A stretch of DNA of 64,000 bases, taken from the NCBI RefSeq assembly GCF_039830095.1, contig NZ_CP142435.1, positions 1,302,001-1,366,000 of the forward strand, given 5' to 3'. Shown piece after piece: positions 25,617-32,411 of this stretch (its first letter is position 1; every line of letters begins with the position of its first letter). This DNA is from Dolosigranulum savutiense. GTDB taxonomy: Bacteria > Bacillota > Bacilli > Lactobacillales > Carnobacteriaceae_A. Made by a program: the position numbers and the translations under genes. The notes under the pieces are model-generated. The model worked only from the letters and a program-made list of their open reading frames with translations, searched no databases and was not told the DNA's origin.

Positions 25617-26300
25617 TTATGTGTATAATATAATATGGTGTTGTTGTCGATAAGTTAATTGACGATCAAGACCATAGATGACACCGACCATGAGTGCCGT
25701 CATAACAGAGAAGATTGCTAACATCGGCACTTGGAAATTAAGAGCCGGTGGTAATTCTTGTAAATAGCTATAGTTGTAACCGAGGATTTGGTTGAAGATA
25801 ACAATAACGATATTCATTGTTACAGAGTAAGCTAAGACACGATGCCACTCAAGGGCAACTTTTTCCTGGGATAGAACCATCATACCGATTAAAATAAGGA
25901 GCACATGATTGCCGATATACGTGATGTTGGAAACATGTGGCCAAAGATAAGGAGATGGATCCGGAACACTAAAGGCAACGAGAGCCCCAACTAATCCAAG
26001 CCAAGCAAAGAATTTTGTCAATTTTGGCCGGTGAGTGAAGTAACCAATACCGGTCATAATTGCAGCGATTCGACAATGATAGAGGGGCAAACCTTCCATT
26101 AAAAACAACTTTGGATTGCCTAAATACCAGTATAACATTAACCCTTGCGTACCTAAGCCAAGGACAATTAATGTGGTCAAAAGCTTCTCATTTGTGCGAA
26201 AGCGATATACAATTAATGTTGCTATGAATAGTCCAAACCATACCCAAGGCATTTGGATACTTGTCTGTCCATCCTCAACGTATCTAAAGAAATAATTCAT
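25617..26300 (-). CDS. YwaF/TIGR02206-type integral membrane protein
   Basis: A roughly 227-residue protein with about seven hydrophobic helices, starting MNYFFRYVEDGQTSIQM, and containing LPLYHCRIAAIMTGIGYF, HVSNITYIGNHVLLILIGM and FNQILGYNYSYLQELPPALN. These patterns match the TIGR02206/YwaF family of uncharacterised membrane proteins. Several ATG codons (26306, 26303, 26300) follow AGGTG; the start is uncertain by a few codons. It is transcribed convergently with the surface-protein gene and divergently from the ECF operon. No function is known to me. Confidence 0.8.
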   Translation of the reverse strand: MNYFFRYVEDGQTSIQMPWVWFGLFIATLIVYRFRTNEKLLTTLIVLGLGTQGLMLYWYLGNPKLFLMEGLPLYHCRIAAIMTGIGYFTHRPKLTKFFAWLGLVGALVAFSVPDPSPYLWPHVSNITYIGNHVLLILIGMMVLSQEKVALEWHRVLAYSVTMNIVIVIFNQILGYNYSYLQELPPALNFQVPMLAIFSVMTALMVGVIYGLDRQLTYRQQHHIILYT

Positions 26301-26445
26301 CATCATCACCTATTTTTGTTAATATACGATCTATTTTTTATGTTGTTTTGGTACTTTAGATTATAGCGGAAGCTGGATAAAATAGTAAGGGAATATAGTT
26401 TATATGAGTAAAATATAATGAAATAAAAAATTATTCTTCAAATGA

Positions 26446-26474
26446 TTGACAATAAAATAACAATATGATAAATT
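26446..26474 (+). promoter_or_regulatory. Promoter of the ECF operon leader
   Basis: TTGACA (26446-26451) and TAAATT (26469-26474) are 17 bases apart. Transcription would begin near 26481, giving a leader of about 290 nt that contains the T-box. Confidence 0.7.
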
Positions 26475-26481
26475 TACTTTA

Positions 26482-26737
26482 ATCATTATATGAACAAAAA
26501 CAAAGATACGGTATCTGTTATTATGACTATTAAAGAGACTTCCTGTTTTGGTGCGAGGGAAGATAATCAGATAATAGATAATGGCTGTGGAGTTATGTAA
26601 GTGAGTCTATGAGGATAAGCTTATATCGGGTTATGTCGTTAACCATAATATGAGAAGATATTTCATTGCTTTATTGGTGTATCTAAATTTGGGTGGTAAC
26701 ACGGATTTTTCGTCCCTTGTGTTGCTGCCCTTTTTTT
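26482..26737 (+). promoter_or_regulatory. T-box riboswitch, possible Met specifier
   Basis: A T-box leader senses uncharged tRNA and controls termination. The T-box sequence TGGGTGGTAACACGG is at 26690-26704. The competing terminator pairs GGGTGGTAACAC (26691-26702) with GTGTTGCTGCCC (26719-26730) using G-U pairs, then seven T. Upstream, AAAGAGACTTCC, an apical GGTG at 26550-26553 and GGGAAG form the typical distal end of stem I, above a CTATTA/TAATAG stem (26527-26532 and 26573-26578). After the latter stem, ATG at 26581-26583 followed by G fits a specifier triplet for tRNA-Met. The class is clear; the specifier is inference. Confidence 0.85.
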
Positions 26738-26774
26738 ATTCAATATAATGAAAAATAAAAAGGGAGTGACTGTT

Positions 26775-27329
26775 ATGTCATTTAAGTTGAGTACAAAGGA
26801 AATAGTAGGCGTCGCGATTGGTGCAGCATTATTTGGAGTGTTAATGGTATACGGTGGAATTACCATTTTTACGAACACTAAATTATCGAGTGCTTACGTC
26901 ATTCCAGTCATTATTGGGGCGTTATTTGGACCGATTCCAGCAGCTTTAGTCGGATTAATTGGTAACTTTTTTGCAGACTTTTTAGGTGGATGGGGTTACT
27001 GGATTGATTGGTCAGTGGGGAACTTTTTTGCGTGTTTCTTTATCGGATCCTTACAATTGTACGGTGCGAACATTAAACGTGGACTTTTTACTACAAAGCA
27101 TGCTCTTATTTTTAGCATCCTTTCAATTTTGGGTATTGGGGTATCTTTTGGACTGATCACTCCATTATTAACGCTTTTGTTTTTCTCAGGGGAAGTGACG
27201 ATTACATTTTCACAAGCTTTTGCAGCAGTAATCTCTAATGCGACTGTTGTGCTTGTTGTCGGGATTCCACTTCTTTTTGGGTTATCTAAGCGTTATAAAA
27301 ATCAGTCAAATTTAATTGAAGAGGATTGA
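26775..27329 (+). CDS. ECF transporter S component, substrate unknown
   Basis: Substrate-binding membrane subunit of an energy-coupling-factor importer. The 184-residue protein has about five or six hydrophobic helices and family features such as GVAIGAALFGVLMVYGG near the start, VIPVIIGALFGPIPAALVG and GNFFADFLGGWGYWIDWSVG, as in ECF S components that use a coupling helix with small-residue motifs. ATG 26775 has AGGGAG eight bases upstream; an earlier ATG (26748) lacks one. The T-box and the downstream SAM hydrolase-type gene suggest a methionine-related or adenosyl/thio compound as substrate, but this is inference. Confidence 0.82.
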   Translation: MSFKLSTKEIVGVAIGAALFGVLMVYGGITIFTNTKLSSAYVIPVIIGALFGPIPAALVGLIGNFFADFLGGWGYWIDWSVGNFFACFFIGSLQLYGANIKRGLFTTKHALIFSILSILGIGVSFGLITPLLTLLFFSGEVTITFSQAFAAVISNATVVLVVGIPLLFGLSKRYKNQSNLIEED

Positions 27330-27334
27330 TCTAA

Positions 27335-29023
27335 TTGGATCCAATTATCTCGTTTAAAGAGTTTACATTTAAATATGAGACACAACAGAAGCCAACATTG
27401 ATAGATATTAATTTGGACATCTATCCAGGGGAAAAGATATTAATTCTCGGGCCAAGTGGTAGTGGGAAGTCTACGCTAGGAAATTGTATTAATGGGCTAA
27501 TTCCGAATCATTTTGAAGGGACGCTTTCTGGGGAGTGTGTTGTTGATGGTCAGTTAGTCAATGAACATTCAATTTTTGATATTTCAAAATCTGTAGGGAC
27601 AATCTTGCAAGATAGTGATGCTCAATTTGTTGGACTAAGTGTCGCAGAAGATATTGCCTTTAGCTTAGAAAATCAAGCCATGTCACAAGTTGAGATGTCT
27701 CAAAAGGTTTATCATGCAGCTAAAATAGTGGGGGTTAATGATATGTTGAATCAGCTACCGTATTCTTTAAGCGGTGGCCAAAAGCAACGGGTAGCTATGG
27801 CGGGTATCTTGCATGAAAACATAAAAATTTTATTGTTAGATGAACCCTTGGCTGCTCTTGATCCAAAAATGGGTGAAAAAATGGTGGAATTAATTGATCA
27901 ACTCAATCAGAAAAAGCAATTAACAGCGGTGATTATTGAACATCGATTAGAAGAGGTTTTACATCGATCAATTGATAGGATCGTGTTAATGGATAAAGGC
28001 CGGATTGTAACAATTACTACGCCTGATGAATTATTACACAGCTCTCTACTAAAGGAATATGGGATTCGTGAGCCGTTATATATTAGTGCGATTAAAAAGA
28101 TCTTGCCGGATGTTGTACTCCCAGAGCAAATTGACTCGCTAGCTCATATTGACTTATCCACTACCAAGGTGACACTTACTAACGAAACAACTTCGCCAAA
28201 ACATTTAACTAGCGATGTTAAAGTGAATTTGATAGAGATGGATCATGTGGCGTTTAGTTATGATAACTCCCCGTTTATTGCAATTGATCAGTTAATTATC
28301 GCAGCGGGAGAGCGGATTGCTATTCTTGGTGAAAATGGCTCTGGAAAAACCACTCTTGCCCGGTTATTAACAGGGGTGTGCCAGCCGAATGCTGGTCAGG
28401 TGAAAAGAGTAGGAAATCCTACGACACTGAAAGAAATTGCCCGTCTTATCGGTTATGTGATGCAGAACCCTAATCAAATGTTAGTTGAAGATATTGTTTA
28501 CGATGAGGTGAAGCTAGCTCTTGAAAAGCGAAACTATTCTAAAGCAGAAATCGACGAAATTGTACGTGACGTATTGGAGATAACAGGCTTATACAGTCGA
28601 CGTAATTGGCCGATTAATGCACTTAGTTATGGTCAGAAGAAACGTGTGTCCGTCGCTGTTGTACTCGCGTTGCGACCGAAATGTATTATTCTTGACGAAC
28701 CAACTGCTGGACAAGATTATGCACATTACCGGGAAATGATGGAATTTGTGCAGTCACTGAATGAAAAGTATCAGATGACCGTTATCTTTATTACGCATGA
28801 TATGCATCTCGCTTTAGAGTACACGGATCGAGCGATTGTGATGGAAGATGGTAAAATCATTGCTGATGATGCGACATTTTCTGTTTTGAATAATGACCCA
28901 ATACTGGCGCGTGCTTCACTAAAGAAAACATCTATTTTTAAATTAGCCAATAAATTGAATGTCGATCTTGAATCATTTATTAATATATTTATTGATAGGG
29001 AAAGGGCTGAATATTATGAATAA
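27335..29023 (+). CDS. ECF transporter fused ATPases (A1-A2)
   Basis: Energising subunit with two ABC ATPase domains in one 562-residue chain. The N-domain has GPSGSGKSTLGNCINGLIP, LSGGQKQRVAMAGIL and LLLDEPLAALDP. The C-domain has GENGSGKTTLARLL, LSYGQKKRVSVAVVL, in which the signature reads LSYGQ instead of LSGGQ, and IILDEPTAGQD. The start is TTG 27335 with GAGGA nine bases before it. It follows the S component by five bases and overlaps the T component. This is a dedicated (group I) ECF module with its own ATPases, rather than one sharing the general EcfAA'T. Confidence 0.9.
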   Translation: MDPIISFKEFTFKYETQQKPTLIDINLDIYPGEKILILGPSGSGKSTLGNCINGLIPNHFEGTLSGECVVDGQLVNEHSIFDISKSVGTILQDSDAQFVGLSVAEDIAFSLENQAMSQVEMSQKVYHAAKIVGVNDMLNQLPYSLSGGQKQRVAMAGILHENIKILLLDEPLAALDPKMGEKMVELIDQLNQKKQLTAVIIEHRLEEVLHRSIDRIVLMDKGRIVTITTPDELLHSSLLKEYGIREPLYISAIKKILPDVVLPEQIDSLAHIDLSTTKVTLTNETTSPKHLTSDVKVNLIEMDHVAFSYDNSPFIAIDQLIIAAGERIAILGENGSGKTTLARLLTGVCQPNAGQVKRVGNPTTLKEIARLIGYVMQNPNQMLVEDIVYDEVKLALEKRNYSKAEIDEIVRDVLEITGLYSRRNWPINALSYGQKKRVSVAVVLALRPKCIILDEPTAGQDYAHYREMMEFVQSLNEKYQMTVIFITHDMHLALEYTDRAIVMEDGKIIADDATFSVLNNDPILARASLKKTSIFKLANKLNVDLESFINIFIDRERAEYYE

Positions 29024-29864
29024 CAACTTTCTTATTCGTTATCATTTAGGTGAATCTTTTTTCGAATCATTACAAGCCCGAACAAAAATTTTATTTTTTA
29101 TATCATCTTTAAGCGTTTTGATGGTGTCATTTGATTTAAGAATTATTGTACCATTTGCCCTGTTACATCTGTTGATTTTTTTAAAGGTTAGACGTTTTAA
29201 TGATAGTAAAACCTTTAGATTTGTTTTATGGTTTACATTTATTATGAATCTAATTAATTTTGTTTTATTTTATTTATTTGATCCACTGATAGGATCGAAT
29301 TTAGCCAATAAGACCACGGTGCTACTGCAATTTTCAAACTACTTTGTAATCACAAGAGAAACTCTCATTTTTTTCTTGGCCCGCTTATTAAAGATATTTG
29401 GCACATTATTTACCAGTTTCTGGTTAATATTAATTATTACGCCTAGTCAGATTGCATCAGGCCTCTATCACTTGGGGGTGCATTATAAGATTGGGACGAT
29501 GATTTCGTTAGGTTTACGATTTATACCAGATGTAGTACGCGACTATTCGGCCATAAAAGATGCTATGCAAATGAGAGGGTATGAGTTAGATACGAAGGAA
29601 GCGGGGATACTTACACGACTAAAGGCTTCAATTAGTATATTGCTCCCTCTGATATTAACCTCACTAGAAAAGGTGGGTACGGTCTCCAGTGCCATGGATT
29701 TACGCGGATATGGATTACATAAGAAGCGAACATATTACAATGAATTACCGTATACTGCTGCGGATACATTCGTATTAGTTGTATCAGGTATTCAAGTTGC
29801 TATTTTTGTATGTTATTTATATTTGAGAATAACAGGGCGAGTTAGTCGGTTATGGGTATGGTAA
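29016..29864 (+). CDS. ECF transporter T component
   Basis: Membrane coupling subunit linking the fused ATPases to the S component. The 282-residue protein has about five helices and the two family coupling motifs, MISLGLRFIPDVVRDYSAIK with the following QMRGYELD and, about 40 residues later, SSAMDLRGYGL. ATG 29016 is preferred over 28959 because AAAGGG precedes it; it overlaps the ATPase stop by eight bases. Its presence completes an S-A1A2-T importer. Confidence 0.88.
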   Translation: MNNNFLIRYHLGESFFESLQARTKILFFISSLSVLMVSFDLRIIVPFALLHLLIFLKVRRFNDSKTFRFVLWFTFIMNLINFVLFYLFDPLIGSNLANKTTVLLQFSNYFVITRETLIFFLARLLKIFGTLFTSFWLILIITPSQIASGLYHLGVHYKIGTMISLGLRFIPDVVRDYSAIKDAMQMRGYELDTKEAGILTRLKASISILLPLILTSLEKVGTVSSAMDLRGYGLHKKRTYYNELPYTAADTFVLVVSGIQVAIFVCYLYLRITGRVSRLWVW

Positions 29865-29892
29865 ACAATTTATAATAATTAGGAGTATGCAT

Positions 29893-30759
29893 ATGAAAAC
29901 ATTAGTGTTACAATCAGATTTTGGATTAGATGATGGTGCAGTTAGTGCCATGCATGGGGTTGCTAAGCAAGTTAATCAGGCGTTAGAAGTTAGCCATATT
30001 ACACATAACATTCCACAATATGATATTTGGACAGCTTCATATCGGTTAATCCAAACTGTCGAGTATTGGCCTGCTGGAACAGTTTTTGTATCAGTAGTGG
30101 ACCCGGGAGTAGGTAGTCATCGGCGAAGTATTGTAGTGAAAACAACAACTGATCATTATGTTGTGACGCCAGACAACGGGACGTTAAGTCATCTATTAAA
30201 TATTGGTATGATTGAATCAGCTCGAGAGATTAATGAAGAAGTGAATCGCTTACCGCACTCTAGAGAAAGTCATACATTCCATGGACGTGATATTTATGCG
30301 TTCAATGGTGCGAGATTAGCAAGTGGTGAAATTGAATATGATCATTTGGGAAATGATATCCCCGTTAATTCATTAGAACAGATTGATATTACTTCACCGA
30401 CTGCAACTGACACATCAATTTCAGGCAACATTGATATTTTTGATATACGTTTTGGTTCAATTTGGACCAATATTTCAATTGATGAGTTTAAAACATTATC
30501 AATCGCGCCAGGAGAATTGGTCTATGTAACTATAAGACACCGCAACAAACTCGTCTATCAAAATGCGATTCCATTTATGCGGTCATTTAGTGGTGTAGAA
30601 ATCGGCGAACCGCTATTGTATATTAACTCACTCACTAATATTGGTGTAGCAGTAAATCAAGGCTCATTCTCAGCATTATACAACATTGGATTCGGCCCAG
30701 ATTGGTATATAAAAATTAAAAAAATTGATAATGAAAAATATTATGATTTAATTGATTAA
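29893..30759 (+). CDS. SAM hydroxide adenosyltransferase (DUF62) family protein
   Basis: Enzymes of this family cleave S-adenosylmethionine, using hydroxide from water, to adenosine and methionine. The 288-residue protein has LVLQSDFGLDDGAVSAMHG at the start, VDPGVGSHRRSIVVK, VTPDNGTLSHLL and FHGRDIYAFNGARLASGE, the conserved blocks of the DUF62 N-terminal domain, followed by a smaller beta-rich C-terminal domain. ATG 29893 has AGGAG at seven bases; ATG 29887 is too close. It is the last gene of the T-box-ECF operon, 28 bases after the T component, suggesting that it processes or balances the transported metabolite. Confidence 0.88.
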   Translation: MKTLVLQSDFGLDDGAVSAMHGVAKQVNQALEVSHITHNIPQYDIWTASYRLIQTVEYWPAGTVFVSVVDPGVGSHRRSIVVKTTTDHYVVTPDNGTLSHLLNIGMIESAREINEEVNRLPHSRESHTFHGRDIYAFNGARLASGEIEYDHLGNDIPVNSLEQIDITSPTATDTSISGNIDIFDIRFGSIWTNISIDEFKTLSIAPGELVYVTIRHRNKLVYQNAIPFMRSFSGVEIGEPLLYINSLTNIGVAVNQGSFSALYNIGFGPDWYIKIKKIDNEKYYDLID

Positions 30760-30956
30760 GCTGTAATTGATGTAACGAATGAAAGATCCAGTAAGGCACT
30801 CTGAAGGTATTATATTTAGGGGGCCTTATTTTGTTGCGTTGGACGTAATGTTAGCTTTTTGTTTGATCGTATGAACTAATTTTTGATCGTAACGTGAGCG
30901 GGTATGTTATACTGATTAAGAAGTATGCAGAATGAGTAAATTAAAGGAGTTAGATA

Positions 30957-32126
30957 TTGGTGGATTACAAGAAGCAAGCCTTAGCATTAAGTCGCGCACA
31001 TCAAGGAAAGATAGAAATGCAGTCTAAGCTGCCGATTGAGACGATGGCAGATTTAGCGGTGGCCTATACACCTGGAGTGGCCGAGGTATCTCGAGTCATT
31101 CATCAAGATGTATCCTTAGCCTATCAGTATACGTCGAAGGGTAATACAGTAGCTGTTGTAACCGATGGAACTGCAGTTTTGGGGTTGGGTAATATTGGTC
31201 CAGAAGCAGCGATTCCGGTAATGGAAGGGAAGGCCGTTTTATTTAAGCGATTTGCTGGGGTTGATGCTGTCCCTATATCTTTGAACACAACAGATGTAGA
31301 TGAAATAGTTCGCACAATAGAATTGATGGCTCCTTCGTTTGCAGGAATTAACTTAGAGGATATTGCTGCACCGCGCTGCTTTGAGATTGAGCGACGATTA
31401 AAAGCAACGTTAGACATTCCCGTCTTCCATGATGATCAGCACGGAACCGCAGTGGTTGTATTAGCTGCTTTATATAATGCGCTTAAATTGGCTAATAAAG
31501 CAATTGATCATATTAAAGTAGTCGTCAATGGGGGCGGCGCAGCAGGAATGGCGATTACTCAATTGTTACTAAAAGCGGGAGTGAAGCAGTTGTTATTAGT
31601 GGATGTTGACGGAATTGTTTCTCGCGATTCGTCTCACCTTCCGGAACGCTTTGAAGAGATTGCACAAGTAACCAACCATGAGCAAATAACAGGGGATTTG
31701 TCAGTCGCCTTGAATGATGCAGATGTGTTTATTGGGGTATCAGCGCCAGGAGTCTTGAAACCAGAGTGGATCCAGCACATGGCTGATCAGCCGATTATCT
31801 TTGCGATGGCTAATCCAGAGCCCGAAATTATGCCAGATCAAGCGATAGAGGCAGGTGCTTATATTGTGGGGACGGGGCGAAGTGATTTTCCAAATCAGAT
31901 TAATAATGTGCTAGCTTTCCCGGGTATTTTCCGCGGTGCTTTAGATGGGCAAGTGACATATATTACAGAAGCAATGTTGATCGAAGCAGCCAAAGGAATT
32001 GCATCAGCTGTGGGAGAGAAGTTAGCTGTTGATCATATTATTCCCGATGTATTTACACCGCATTTAGCAGATATTGTAGCTGAGAAGGTGCGAGCATCCG
32101 CAAAGATATCAGGAAAAAATAAGTAA
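30957..32126 (+). CDS. Malic enzyme (NAD(P)-dependent, decarboxylating)
   Basis: Oxidatively decarboxylates malate to pyruvate. The 389-residue protein is the short bacterial form with AVAYTPGVAEVSR, AVLFKRFAGVDAVPISLNT, HDDQHGTAVVVLAALYNAL and the nucleotide-binding NGGGAAGMAITQLLL, and ends without a phosphotransacetylase domain. TTG 30957 has AAAGGAG seven bases upstream; GTG 30960 is the alternative. An extended -10 (TGTTATACT) is visible about 45 bases before the start. No malate transporter is adjacent, and coenzyme preference cannot be read reliably. Confidence 0.92.
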   Translation: MVDYKKQALALSRAHQGKIEMQSKLPIETMADLAVAYTPGVAEVSRVIHQDVSLAYQYTSKGNTVAVVTDGTAVLGLGNIGPEAAIPVMEGKAVLFKRFAGVDAVPISLNTTDVDEIVRTIELMAPSFAGINLEDIAAPRCFEIERRLKATLDIPVFHDDQHGTAVVVLAALYNALKLANKAIDHIKVVVNGGGAAGMAITQLLLKAGVKQLLLVDVDGIVSRDSSHLPERFEEIAQVTNHEQITGDLSVALNDADVFIGVSAPGVLKPEWIQHMADQPIIFAMANPEPEIMPDQAIEAGAYIVGTGRSDFPNQINNVLAFPGIFRGALDGQVTYITEAMLIEAAKGIASAVGEKLAVDHIIPDVFTPHLADIVAEKVRASAKISGKNK

Positions 32127-32181
32127 AGTTGATGGATATAAAATAAGGCCATTAATTTATCGGGCTGATGGTAAGTTGTGA

Positions 32182-32210
32182 TTGACTTTTAGACGAATAT
32201 AGCGTATGAT
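32182..32210 (+). promoter_or_regulatory. alaS leader promoter
   Basis: TTGACT (32182-32187) and TATGAT (32205-32210) are 17 bases apart. It would begin a leader of about 190 nt before the alaS ATG. Confidence 0.65.
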
Positions 32211-32216
32211 GTGGGG

Positions 32217-32411
32217 GACGTTTTGTAGGGAAAAGTAAGGTGTTAGGGTCTCTTGGATAGCTTCAATGACCTCCTTACTATTACCTGACCCGACGATGTA
32301 ATAATACCGAGCGAAGTTATTGTGGTGAAGGTGGCATCGCGGTTATGCGCCTTGAAAGCAGTAATTCCGTTCGTTTTTTATATAGATAGAAGAGGAGTTT
32401 GCAATAAAACG
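32217..32411 (+). promoter_or_regulatory. T-box-like leader of alaS
   Basis: AAGGTGGCATCGCGG at 32328-32342 resembles the T-box consensus (GGTGGNACCGCGG) and can pair within AAGGTGGCAT/ATGCGCCTT. Upstream, AGTAAGG/CCTTACT and GGGTC/GACC form a hairpin that may be stem I. The leader is shorter than typical, a clear run of T is displaced to 32373-32378, and I could not place a convincing alanine specifier. T-box control is common for alaS in Firmicutes, so the call rests on position and the T-box-like sequence. Confidence 0.5.

Noticed and set aside
32322-32411. N-terminal extension of alaS from GTG 32322
   Set aside because: The segment overlaps the T-box-like element and does not resemble AlaS; family homology starts at ATG 32412.
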